Assembly (NCBI GenBank): GCA_021741075.1
Contig: JAIOYO010000015.1
Span: 1-64,000, forward strand
Direction: 5' to 3'
DNA from: Flavobacteriales bacterium
GTDB taxonomy: Bacteria > Bacteroidota > Bacteroidia > UBA10329
DNA: 64,000 nt
Shown here: in pieces, positions 52,690-60,527 of the stretch
Numbering within the stretch: position 1 is the stretch's first letter
How the letters are laid out: each line of letters begins with the position of its first letter
Made by a program: the position numbers and the translations under genes
The notes under the pieces: generated by a model
The model's database searches: none
The model's input: the letters and a program-made list of their open reading frames with translations, nothing else
What the model was told of the DNA's origin: nothing

Positions 52690-53270
52690 CCTTAATAGTG
52701 AGCAAATTCATTTACACAATGGCTTCTTCGGTATATTGCTTTGGAATGGTTTTGCTGCTTGAGCTTGCTTCGTGTAGTAACCCAATTCCAACGCATGAAC
52801 CAACCGTTGTGGATTCACTAATCATTCAAAATGACATGCCTGAAGGCGTTGCAACGCCAAAGGACACTACGGTATCTCCTATTACAGAATCGCCACCCAC
52901 GACCGTTAAAACGGTTTCCAAGAAACCAAAAGTAGAATCCCTTGCCACCAGATACTTGGAATTTCCGGGAGACGCCCATTGGAATGGAAAATCCGTGGTG
53001 CAGCAAATCGACTTAGAACAGCGTTTGCTAGAAGCCTTTCCAGATACCCTTAAAAACCTAGCACTGCATCGGTACTCCGAATACAAAGAGTTTTACCCTG
53101 TATCTATTGCAGACGATTTTGAAAATCATATTTCTACCGAACACATTCATTATCCGTCCAAGCTCATCTTTCGGTTTCAAATGTTCGAAAACGAATATCA
53201 CGCAAAGCCCTACAGCTTTCAAGATATTGTAGTAAAAAGAACCCCCGAAGGAGAATTTTATGTTGAATAG
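52686..53270 (+). CDS. Hypothetical lipoprotein with Pro/Thr-rich linker
   Basis: A 194-residue product from GTG at 52686, in overlap with the DUF6090 stop (GTGA). GTG at 52698 and ATG at 52719 are alternative starts. A hydrophobic segment and lipobox ELASC precede SNPIPTHEPTVVD. A Pro/Thr-rich linker (about 45-80) leads to a C-terminal domain with RYLEFPGDAHWNGKSVVQQI and FEYHAK-like elements. I do not recognise the family. It is the last gene before the IS insertion, which begins 20 bp after its stop. Confidence 0.6.
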   Translation: MTLIVSKFIYTMASSVYCFGMVLLLELASCSNPIPTHEPTVVDSLIIQNDMPEGVATPKDTTVSPITESPPTTVKTVSKKPKVESLATRYLEFPGDAHWNGKSVVQQIDLEQRLLEAFPDTLKNLALHRYSEYKEFYPVSIADDFENHISTEHIHYPSKLIFRFQMFENEYHAKPYSFQDIVVKRTPEGEFYVE

Positions 53271-53281
53271 AATGCTGATCA

Positions 53282-53289
53282 AAAATCTA
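53282..53289 (+). repeat. Target site duplication, left copy
   Basis: AAAATCTA directly abuts the left end of the IS element and is repeated exactly at 54924-54931. Eight base pairs is the length produced by IS1595-family elements. Confidence 0.9.
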
Positions 53290-53312
53290 CGCACGTATCC
53301 CTATAACGGATG
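53290..53312 (+). repeat. Left terminal inverted repeat
   Basis: A 23-bp repeat starting CGCACGTATCCCTATAACGG, an exact reverse complement of 54901-54923. Confidence 0.92.
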
Positions 53313-53368
53313 ATCGGCATGGGATTTGTAAAAGTGGTTGAATTTTAAACCACTTAAACCCAACGACC

Positions 53369-53710
53369 ATGACCCAAAAGGAAATAATTGCAGAAATTCT
53401 GAAAATCGCCAACCGAAGCGATAGTTTTAAGATTGGTGAAACTGGCCAAACATTGACCGATAGAGGAAAGGGCCACGCTGCCAATTTTCGAATGATTAAA
53501 GGCATCACATATTCGAACGACCCAAAAAAGATTGATGCTCTTGAGTCGAAAATGCTTCGAATATTTGTTAACCATCCAAAATGCGTGAATACGAATGAAG
53601 GAAGTGCTGGAGAAATGGTTCCTTCAAAGCGGTACTGGTTGTATGTGGTGTATAATCCGACCATTCGTAAGAAAAAGACCGTTACTAAGACAAAGGCTCG
53701 GAAGAGATAA
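53369..53710 (+). CDS. GIY-YIG-like passenger protein of the IS element
   Basis: A 113-residue protein with its own ATG 57 bp inside the left inverted repeat. SFKIGETGQTLTDRGKGHAANF (about 19-40) resembles the second half of a GIY-YIG nuclease core: KIG at 21-23 for YIG, Arg32, His36. Glu59 in DALESKML is a candidate metal ligand, and Asn74/76 the last conserved Asn. The first GIY half is not visible, so the protein is either degenerate or of an unrelated family. A Lys-rich tail (RKKKTVTKTKARKR) ends it. Its end overlaps the acidic gene. It would be an unusual cargo for an IS1595-type element. Confidence 0.6.
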   Translation: MTQKEIIAEILKIANRSDSFKIGETGQTLTDRGKGHAANFRMIKGITYSNDPKKIDALESKMLRIFVNHPKCVNTNEGSAGEMVPSKRYWLYVVYNPTIRKKKTVTKTKARKR

Positions 53711-53900
53711 TCTCTTCCATTTCTTCTGAAGGAAATACACCGTCTATTTCTTCATTCAAATAGCGTTCGTTATCCGCATGATTGGATGCTATAGATGAAA
53801 TAGTGAAGATCTTTGTGTAATCCGATTCATCGTTTTCTAAGACTGCCTTGATTTTGTCTAGGCAGTCTTTGTGTTCTACAGAGAAATCTTGTTTTGACAT
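53685..53900 (-). CDS. Small acidic passenger protein of the IS element
   Basis: 71 residues from ATG at 53898-53900, 10 bp after the transposase stop; the frame opens 24 bp earlier, overlapping the transposase. The protein is strongly acidic (VEHKDCLDKIKAVLENDESDY..NEEIDGVFPSEEMEEI) with no membrane segment. Position right after the transposase on the same strand suggests translation from the same mRNA. It could be a regulator or antidote-like partner, but no family is recognised. Confidence 0.5.
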   Translation of the reverse strand: MSKQDFSVEHKDCLDKIKAVLENDESDYTKIFTISSIASNHADNERYLNEEIDGVFPSEEMEEIISSEPLS

Positions 53901-53910
53901 GATATTGAGT

Positions 53911-54861
53911 TTATGAGTAAGCAACTTGTTTAACGTGTTCAGGACTAACGGCTTTCCAATACTCCAACTCCTTTTCGTGTTGAAGTGCGTTTTTCAGGTA
54001 AAGAATGAACTCATCACCTTTGAAATTCCTATGGTTGAATTTCCATTCGTATTCCACAAGATAGAAGGGTAAATACTTGGGGCTGATCGATTTATAGTTG
54101 CCCTTAATTCCGTTCTTAACGTAGCTCCAAAACCCCTCAATCGTATTCACATGGACAATTCCTTTACTGAACGCTTTTGAGTGGTTAATTACCATGTGTT
54201 CGATGTACTCATCGAAGTGGGAATAACTCTTGAATCCGTCTGTAATTAGTAGCGAATTGTCTTCTTTAGCGTAGGTCTTAAGCATGTGAAGCAAATTACG
54301 TTTGGTCAGTTTTTCTATGACCTTCGTTTTGACGTCACCGTCACGCTCAACCATTCCAGCAACCGAAACTTTCTTTGTTCCGCGTCCTCGTTTTGCAGAT
54401 ACGGTTGAAAGAGTAGGTTCGTTTTTTGCGGTGTTCTTTTTTCGTGTTTTGCCACCAAAATAGCTTTCGTCCATTTCGATTATACCGTCAAGCTGCGTGT
54501 TATCTTCAAGCATACCTATTCGGATGCGCATAGCGGTATAATAGGCCGTTTTGTAGGTGACACCCGTATGTCTTTGAATCTCTTTTGCCGCCATTCCGCG
54601 TTTAGCATTCAAAACAAGGGCGATAATGACAAACCAATCGGGCAACGGTAAGCGCGTATGCTCAAAAATGGTATCTAAAAGCACAGAGAATGTACGTTTA
54701 CAACTGCGACAAGAATGCCGAAATTGTTCTCCTTTTGCTGGTTTCGTGTGTTCTGAGCCACAATAAGTGCATTTTACAACTCCATTCCACCTCAATTTTT
54801 CGAGGTATTGAACACATTTCTTCTGCGTATTGTATTCCTTATGTATTGCTATAATATTCAT
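53911..54861 (-). CDS. IS1595-family transposase (ISXO2-like)
   Basis: 316 residues from ATG at 54859-54861; a TTG start 30 bp upstream is less likely since MNIIAIHKEYNTQKKC matches the family start. The zinc-ribbon is CTYC (31-34) and CRSC (51-54). The helix-turn-helix region is EIQRHTGVTYKTAYY. The catalytic residues of the ISXO2-like domain are Asp131 in EMDESYFGG, Asp208 in ITDGFKSY, and Asn239/Glu242 in HVNTIEGFWSYVK with Lys249. All are intact, so it is probably active. It lies 39 bp inside the right inverted repeat. Confidence 0.93.
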   Translation of the reverse strand: MNIIAIHKEYNTQKKCVQYLEKLRWNGVVKCTYCGSEHTKPAKGEQFRHSCRSCKRTFSVLLDTIFEHTRLPLPDWFVIIALVLNAKRGMAAKEIQRHTGVTYKTAYYTAMRIRIGMLEDNTQLDGIIEMDESYFGGKTRKKNTAKNEPTLSTVSAKRGRGTKKVSVAGMVERDGDVKTKVIEKLTKRNLLHMLKTYAKEDNSLLITDGFKSYSHFDEYIEHMVINHSKAFSKGIVHVNTIEGFWSYVKNGIKGNYKSISPKYLPFYLVEYEWKFNHRNFKGDEFILYLKNALQHEKELEYWKAVSPEHVKQVAYS

Positions 54862-54900
54862 CTGTAAAGTCTTGATTTTTAATTCATTCAACTACCTTGC

Positions 54901-54923
54901 CATCCGTTATAGGGATACGTGCG
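54901..54923 (-). repeat. Right terminal inverted repeat
   Basis: A 23-bp exact complement of the left end at 53290-53312. AAAATCTA follows at 54924-54931 as the right copy of the target duplication. Confidence 0.92.
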
Positions 54924-54960
54924 AAAATCTAATTATTGTAACCAATAGGCTTGCTTGAAT

Positions 54961-55326
54961 ATGCTCGAATTAGACAACTTCTACCTTTCTAAACAAGAAC
55001 CGAATAAGAGTTGTCTGCTTGCGCTCAGAACGATTATCCTCAAACAAGACGAACTCATTACCGAAACCATCAAATATGGTTCGCCATGCTTTTCGTATCG
55101 TAATAAAATGTTCTGCTTCCTCTGGCAAGACAAAAAAACAGAATATCCGTACGTTCTTTTCGTAGAAGGCAAACGCTTGCATCATCCACAGCTCATTGCT
55201 GGAAACCGCAAACGCATGAAGGTTTTTAAGGTAAACCCAAACGAGGATATTGAAATTGAAACTTTAGTTCTACTACTGAATGAAGCTTTGAATCTCTATC
55301 GAAACGGAACAATTAGGACGAAGTAG
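54961..55326 (+). CDS. DUF1801 domain protein
   Basis: 121 residues from ATG at 54961; the frame also opens at a TTG 6 bp upstream. IKYGSPCFSYRNKMFCFLWQ and RKRMKVFKVNPNED are typical DUF1801 elements. The IS right end lies 37 bp before the start, so the insertion may have displaced or supplied its promoter. Role unknown. Confidence 0.8.
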   Translation: MLELDNFYLSKQEPNKSCLLALRTIILKQDELITETIKYGSPCFSYRNKMFCFLWQDKKTEYPYVLFVEGKRLHHPQLIAGNRKRMKVFKVNPNEDIEIETLVLLLNEALNLYRNGTIRTK

Positions 55327-55400
55327 TACAATTCTGTGCTTGGGTTCAGTTCAATTTTATTACCTTTTAGGCAAACACAACTTAAAGCGTAAAAAAATAC

Positions 55401-56210
55401 ATGATAATAGACGTCCACACCCACATCAACAACTACCACGAAGACAGAGTAAGCTCACTTGATGATTGCCTAAATAAATTAACGGATACCATGCTTGAGA
55501 ATAAGGTCGATTACTCCTTGGTTCTTTCATCATACAAAGTCAACGAGCACAGGCCAAGCACGCAGAAAGTTGTAGAAGCGATTAGTGGTAGAGATAATTT
55601 GGGCGTGGTAGCTGGAGTCAGTTATTTGCATTACAACCATCGTGACCTTCGCGAACTGAGCGAGTTCTTAGATGCAGGATTGATAAAAGGACTGAAGTTC
55701 TACCCCGGATATGAACCGTTCTATCCCAACGACATCCGATTTAAAGTGATGTACGACATGGCCATTGAATACGATGTACCCGTTATGTTTCATTCGGGCG
55801 ATACCTATGCCCCAACCGGAAAAGTGAAATACTCACACCCCATTCATTTAGATGATCTTGCTGTAGATTATCCCGAACTGAAAATCGTCATCTGCCACGT
55901 TGGTAATCCATGGATTAAGGATTGCATGGAAGTGGTTTACAAAAACAAGAACGTACATGCCAACATTTCTGGCCTCGTGCTAGGCGATTTTACCGACAAG
56001 TTTGAGCGTTATATGAAGAAGGAGATTGAGGAAATGATAACCTTCGCTGGCGACCCAGAATATTTACTCTATGGTACCGATTGGCCAATCTCAAACATGA
56101 AATCGTATCTCAAATTTATGGAGCAACTTGACCTGCCTGATGAGAAGAAAGAACTCATCATGTGGAAAAACGCTGCCAAGCTTTTTAAGATTGATACGTC
56201 CAAATTTTAA
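55401..56210 (+). CDS. Amidohydrolase-family metal-dependent hydrolase
   Basis: A 269-residue amidohydrolase 2-type protein. The metal site is built from DVHTHIN (H-x-H, residues 4-10), VMFHSGDTY (about 132-140), IVICHVGNPW (about 160-170) and YGTDWP (about 225-230). The TIM-barrel length fits the family, which includes decarboxylases and hydrolases of aromatic or lactone substrates. TACCTTTT at 55361-55368 is a weak -7 candidate. Substrate unknown. Confidence 0.85.
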   Translation: MIIDVHTHINNYHEDRVSSLDDCLNKLTDTMLENKVDYSLVLSSYKVNEHRPSTQKVVEAISGRDNLGVVAGVSYLHYNHRDLRELSEFLDAGLIKGLKFYPGYEPFYPNDIRFKVMYDMAIEYDVPVMFHSGDTYAPTGKVKYSHPIHLDDLAVDYPELKIVICHVGNPWIKDCMEVVYKNKNVHANISGLVLGDFTDKFERYMKKEIEEMITFAGDPEYLLYGTDWPISNMKSYLKFMEQLDLPDEKKELIMWKNAAKLFKIDTSKF

Positions 56211-56260
56211 TCGTCTGCAATCCGTTACTTTCAGCTTTCGAAAATGCGAATCGAAAAGGT

Positions 56261-57193
56261 ATGAAAGCACTCTATCATGCAGTAGCTGATTTTGTAAGAA
56301 AGGACTTCAGCGGTCCTATTTACGGCATTACCGTGCTGTTTTTAGCGGTAGCTATGTTTATTAATTACAGCGGAGTAATTGACCTCAATTGGTTTGATAC
56401 CCGAGAAGGGTTCAATTCGCGCTTGGCATACTACGGATTGCTTTTCGGTGGCACCTATTTCATCACGGCAATCCTTGCGGCTAAAGGAGCAGAAAAATCT
56501 TATTTAAGAGACTGGCGTTTCTGGGCATTGGCACTTTCCTTTGTGTTCATTGCCACCATTCCCAAACTGCACATTTTTAAATTGTTTGATGTACGTGCCC
56601 ACGGCTGGAATCTGCAAGAAATGGTATTTGCATCTCGTAGCCATTTCTTCTTTCATCAAATGGTTGTTTCCTTGGTTGGATTGGGAATAGTGAAACTACT
56701 CTTTCACAAATGGGTTGCTATCGACTACGGATTCCGTGCTGATTGGAAGACGTTGAAGCCTTATTTCTTTGTGCTGGCACTGGTGGCTCCACTGGTTATT
56801 GGTGCATCATTCTTTCCCGATTTTCAGCACGCTTATCCGCAATACAAACCGTGGGAGTACGAAAATGTATTCAACCTTTCAACCTCCCAACGCGCTGCCA
56901 TTTTTGAAATGTGCTACTCCACAGGATTTGTTGCTGTGGAAGCCATTTTTAGAGGTGCATTGGCCATTACCATGATAAAGGTAATGGGGTCACGAGCTGT
57001 GCTGGCAATGGCATCGTTCTACTGCGTTTTCCATTTCGGTAAACCAGCTGGAGAAGCAGTTGGCGCATTCTTTGGCGGTTATGCCTTGGGAGTACTGGCC
57101 ATTCACAGTAGCAGCGTTTTAGGTGGATTGATTGTACACTTGGGAGTTGCCATGCTGATGGAATCGATGGGTTATCTGCATTACTTCTATTAA
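56261..57193 (+). CDS. CPBP-like intramembrane protein
   Basis: A 310-residue membrane protein with about eight hydrophobic segments. VAVEAIFRGALAI (about 225-237) fits motif 1 (E-x3-R) of CPBP intramembrane endopeptidases, with one Glu instead of two. YCVFHFGKPAGEAVGAFFGGYALG (about 255-280) matches motif 2 (F-x3-H). LIVHLGVAML near the end takes the place of motif 3. CPBP members cleave or chaperone membrane proteins, but the single-Glu motif leaves activity in doubt. Part of a short plus-strand series with the amidohydrolase and haem-binding genes. Confidence 0.7.
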   Translation: MKALYHAVADFVRKDFSGPIYGITVLFLAVAMFINYSGVIDLNWFDTREGFNSRLAYYGLLFGGTYFITAILAAKGAEKSYLRDWRFWALALSFVFIATIPKLHIFKLFDVRAHGWNLQEMVFASRSHFFFHQMVVSLVGLGIVKLLFHKWVAIDYGFRADWKTLKPYFFVLALVAPLVIGASFFPDFQHAYPQYKPWEYENVFNLSTSQRAAIFEMCYSTGFVAVEAIFRGALAITMIKVMGSRAVLAMASFYCVFHFGKPAGEAVGAFFGGYALGVLAIHSSSVLGGLIVHLGVAMLMESMGYLHYFY

Positions 57194-57220
57194 GGTATTT
57201 TTAGATTAACCTTACAGAAA

Positions 57221-57228
57221 TACCTTTG
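57221..57228 (+). promoter_or_regulatory. TAnnTTTG-type -7 element
   Basis: TACCTTTG, 26 bp before the haem-binding protein ATG. TTTT at 57199-57202 is 18 bp upstream, one mismatch from TTTG. Confidence 0.5.
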
Positions 57229-57254
57229 TTGATCCAAACAACTCATTCTAAATC

Positions 57255-57686
57255 ATGTCTAAAACCAAAAAAATTCTTGTTCCTATTGTTCTCATTTTAG
57301 GACTCATTCAGTTTATTCCATACCAACGAATAGAAATTCCAGTTGATGCTTCGGCCAAGTTCACAACCGATAATGTTGAAGTGCAAAATATTCTCGATAA
57401 AGCTTGTATGGATTGTCATTCAAACGAGACGAAGTATCCTTGGTACGCGAATGTTGTTCCAGTCAATTATTTCCTAGCCAACCACATTACCGAAGGAACC
57501 GAGCATTTAAATTTCTCGGAATGGAATTCCTATCCGCTTGAAGATCAAAAGCATGCTGCCGAAGAAATTGTTGAAGTAGTTGAGAAAAAGGAAATGCCAA
57601 TGCTGTTTTATTGGCTCATCCATTGGGATGCGAAACTGACAGATGCTGAACGTGATGCATTGGTAACCTACTTTAAGAGCCTTTAA
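57255..57686 (+). CDS. Haem-binding domain protein, exported
   Basis: A 143-residue protein with an N-terminal membrane/signal segment (KILVPIVLILGLIQFIPY). The mature part has ACMDCHSNETKYPWY, a C-x2-C-H haem c attachment site (about 51-55), followed by VPVNYFLANHITEGTEHLNFSEW, the pattern of the Haem_bd (DUF) family. A Met in EMPMLFYWLIHWDAKLTDAE is a potential sixth ligand. It is probably a periplasmic or membrane-bound mono-haem protein of unknown redox partner. It has its own promoter-like site. Confidence 0.88.
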   Translation: MSKTKKILVPIVLILGLIQFIPYQRIEIPVDASAKFTTDNVEVQNILDKACMDCHSNETKYPWYANVVPVNYFLANHITEGTEHLNFSEWNSYPLEDQKHAAEEIVEVVEKKEMPMLFYWLIHWDAKLTDAERDALVTYFKSL

Positions 57687-57783
57687 ACCGTTACCCTGAA
57701 CTTGTTTCAGGGACCAACTGGATGCTGAAACAAGTTCATCAAGACATCTGATTTCTGAAATCTGAATACTGACATTTAAAAAA

Positions 57784-59808
57784 TTGAACCACTTTGAACT
57801 CATAGCCGACTTTAAACCCATGGGCGACCAGCCCACGGCCATCAAGCAATTGGTGGAAGGAGTTGAGAACGGAGATAGACATCAAGTGCTACTTGGCGTA
57901 ACCGGTTCGGGTAAGACATTCACAATGGCCAATGTCATAGCAGAAACGGGACGGCCAACACTCATTCTCAGCCACAATAAAACGCTTGCAGCCCAGCTTT
58001 TTGGCGAGTTCAAACAGTTCTTTCCGAATAACGCAGTTGAGTATTACGTATCATATTACGATTACTACCAGCCAGAGGCATATTTGCCAGTTACTGACAC
58101 CTATATAGAGAAGGACCTTCAGATAAACGATGAGATTGAGAAGCACCGATTGAGTGCCGCTTCTACCCTACTTTCTGGAAGGCGAGATGTGGTTGTGATT
58201 TCTTCTGTTTCGTGCATTTATGGCATTGGAAATCCGACCGATTTTCAGAACAATACAATTGAGATAAAGGTCGGACAACTCATCAGCCGCGAGAAATTCT
58301 TGCACAGTTTGGTATCAAGTCTTTATGCCCGTGCCAATGAAACGTTAGAACGAGGGCAATTTCGTGTTAAAGGTGATACGGTTGATGTTTATCTCGCTTA
58401 CGCTGATTATGCCTACCGCATTTTCTTTTTTGGGGATGAAATTGAGGAAATTGAAAAAATTGACCCTAAAAGCGGTTCCACATACGAAGCGCTTCAACGG
58501 GCGGTCATCTATCCTGCCAACAACTTCGTGACCTCAAAAGACACGCTGCTCCAAAAGATTTGGGAGATACAAGAGGATATGGTCAAGCAGGTGGAATATT
58601 TCAAAGAAATTGGGAAGCCGTTGGAGGCAAAACGCCTGCAAGAACGCGTGGAATACGACATCGAAATGATGCGCGAACTGGGTTATTGTTCAGGAATTGA
58701 GAACTATTCAAGGTATTTCGATGGACGAAAAGCAGGAACGCGTCCTTTCTGTCTGATGGATTATTTCCCTCATGATTTCCTCATGTTCATTGATGAAAGT
58801 CACGTCACAGTTTCACAGATTGGAGCGATGTACGGTGGTGATAGAAGCCGTAAAATAAATCTGGTAGATTTCGGATTCAGGCTTCCTTCAGCTATGGACA
58901 ACCGTCCCCTTAAATTTGATGAGTTTGAAAACCTCACAAACCAGCTGATTTACGTTTCGGCTACCCCTGCCGACTACGAACTAGAGAAAAGCGGTGGTGT
59001 TGTAGCCGAACAAATCATTCGGCCAACGGGGTTGTTAGATCCAATCATTGAAGTCCGACCAAGCGTAAATCAAGTAGATGACCTGTTGGATATGGTTGAT
59101 AAAACCGTTAAGAAAGGCGAGCGTGTTCTTGTTACAACCCTCACAAAGCGGATGTCGGAGGAATTAGCCAAATATATGGCGCGTTTAGGGGTGAATTGCC
59201 GCTACATCCATTCAGAAGTTGATACTGTGGAACGTGTGGAAATTCTCCGTGATTTGCGCTTAGGAAACTTCGATGTACTTATCGGAATAAACCTCTTACG
59301 TGAAGGTCTGGACTTACCAGAAGTGAGCCTCGTTGCCATTCTGGATGCCGACAAAGAAGGTTTTCTTCGTTCATCACGGTCACTTACTCAAACTGCTGGC
59401 CGTGCTGCGCGAAACGTGAATGGATTAGTAATCATGTATGCTGATAAAATCACTAAGAGCATGCAGCAAACCATTGACGAAACCGAACGCAAACGCGAAA
59501 AGCAAATCAAGTTCAACACCGAGAACAGCATGGTTCCAACAGCTCTGAAAAAGTCGCGTGAGGCCATTCTGAGCCAAACTTCTGTAGCTGGCGACATGAA
59601 ACGCAAGGCGAAATATGATATTCAGGACGATATCAATCAGGCTGCGGAAGAAGGCATTTCTTATTTAAGTAAAGAAGAATTAAAGAATCGACTTGGTCAG
59701 ACCCGAGTTTTTATGGAACAGGCCGCCAAGGAATTGGATTTCCTAGAAGCTGCTCGGCTACGAGATGAAATGAAGGCGATTGAAGTTCAGATAGCAGCCA
59801 AGACCTAA
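57784..59808 (+). CDS. uvrB: Excinuclease ABC subunit UvrB
   Basis: A 674-residue helicase-like DNA repair protein. It begins at TTG (57784): a stop lies seven codons upstream, and the first ATG (57820) would cut the conserved start ADFKPMGDQPTAI. Walker A is LLGVTGSGKTFTM (37-49), the beta-hairpin is SYYDYYQPEAYLP, Walker B/DEAD-like is MFIDESHVT, and the C-terminus has the UvrC-binding UVR motif ELDFLEAARLRDEM. It verifies damage and loads UvrC in nucleotide excision repair. The last 4 bp overlap the convergent DUF4294 gene. Confidence 0.97.
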   Translation: MNHFELIADFKPMGDQPTAIKQLVEGVENGDRHQVLLGVTGSGKTFTMANVIAETGRPTLILSHNKTLAAQLFGEFKQFFPNNAVEYYVSYYDYYQPEAYLPVTDTYIEKDLQINDEIEKHRLSAASTLLSGRRDVVVISSVSCIYGIGNPTDFQNNTIEIKVGQLISREKFLHSLVSSLYARANETLERGQFRVKGDTVDVYLAYADYAYRIFFFGDEIEEIEKIDPKSGSTYEALQRAVIYPANNFVTSKDTLLQKIWEIQEDMVKQVEYFKEIGKPLEAKRLQERVEYDIEMMRELGYCSGIENYSRYFDGRKAGTRPFCLMDYFPHDFLMFIDESHVTVSQIGAMYGGDRSRKINLVDFGFRLPSAMDNRPLKFDEFENLTNQLIYVSATPADYELEKSGGVVAEQIIRPTGLLDPIIEVRPSVNQVDDLLDMVDKTVKKGERVLVTTLTKRMSEELAKYMARLGVNCRYIHSEVDTVERVEILRDLRLGNFDVLIGINLLREGLDLPEVSLVAILDADKEGFLRSSRSLTQTAGRAARNVNGLVIMYADKITKSMQQTIDETERKREKQIKFNTENSMVPTALKKSREAILSQTSVAGDMKRKAKYDIQDDINQAAEEGISYLSKEELKNRLGQTRVFMEQAAKELDFLEAARLRDEMKAIEVQIAAKT

Positions 59809-60473
59809 AGTTCCCCCGACTCGATTTTCCGAACAATCTCTTCAATTAACTTATCATCGCCTTCGGGGTCATATTCCGATTTCAGGTCGTAATCAAACAT
59901 CTTGGCGATACCTTGGAAGAACCATGCGGTAAACCCACCACGGAATTCCTTTACTATATCGTACGAGATGCTACCTGTTTCTCTATCCAACAGCTTAATG
60001 AGGATTCTTCCTTGCGTGAATGATAGTTTTGTGAGTTCGCCTTCGTAATCGCGCTTGATTTCCCTTTCGAGTTCCTTCATACGCTTTTTGCGCTCCCTAT
60101 CACTCATTTTAGCTACCTCGGCTTCTACTTCTTTCATCCGTTTTCCGGCTAGCTTAGCATAAGGCAGCACTTTCTTTACATGACGTGTCAGCTTGTAGTA
60201 CTTTTTCTCCTCCTTTTTTTTCTTAAAGACTCGTTTTTCAACGGCTTTAGCCATAGGAAGAAGAATCATCGGAACAGTGTCGCCTTCAATGATGATAGCA
60301 TTGTATAACTTTCCATCAATCAAAGCAGAAACAGTACCGTCATCAGTTTTGGTTTCACTAAACTCTGCTTTGCTTTTAAGAGCCGATTTCTTTTTGTCAG
60401 CAATAATATCCTGAGCGGAAACGGTGTTTATTCCGATTAAAAACAATCCAAAAATGAGCGTAATCAATCGCAT
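59805..60473 (-). CDS. DUF4294 secreted protein
   Basis: A 222-residue protein with signal peptide MRLITLIFGLFLIGINTVSAQ. IDGKLYNAIIIEGDTVPMI and YYKLTRHVKKVLPYAKLAGKRMKEVEAEVAKM (about 90-122), followed by a basic KKRMKELEREIKR helix, are the hallmarks of DUF4294, a Bacteroidota-only family. The helical region is strongly charged and probably a coiled coil. It overlaps the uvrB end by 4 bp. Function unknown. Confidence 0.88.
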   Translation of the reverse strand: MRLITLIFGLFLIGINTVSAQDIIADKKKSALKSKAEFSETKTDDGTVSALIDGKLYNAIIIEGDTVPMILLPMAKAVEKRVFKKKKEEKKYYKLTRHVKKVLPYAKLAGKRMKEVEAEVAKMSDRERKKRMKELEREIKRDYEGELTKLSFTQGRILIKLLDRETGSISYDIVKEFRGGFTAWFFQGIAKMFDYDLKSEYDPEGDDKLIEEIVRKIESGEL

Positions 60474-60527
60474 GGAGATGGTTTAGGCAACTTTCGCGCC
60501 AACTGGTTTATTTCACCGATTAACGAA

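Larger units (their letters stand above)
53290..54923. mobile_element. IS1595-family insertion sequence with two passenger genes
   Basis: A complete 1634-bp element. Both ends carry the same 23-bp inverted repeat, starting CGCACGTATCC and ending AACGGATG, with no mismatch. Outside them is a perfect 8-bp direct repeat. The transposase reads from the right end; a small acidic protein gene follows it on the same strand. From the left end a 113-residue GIY-YIG-like gene reads inward, meeting the acidic gene with a 26-bp overlap. An AAGTGGTT/AACCACTT hairpin (53332-53355) lies just inside the left end and could block transcription from outside. Intact ends and duplication mean a recent insertion. 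Confidence 0.93.

Noticed and set aside
54862..54891. TTG start for the transposase
   Set aside because: It adds ten residues not matching the family; ATG at 54861 gives the usual MNII start.
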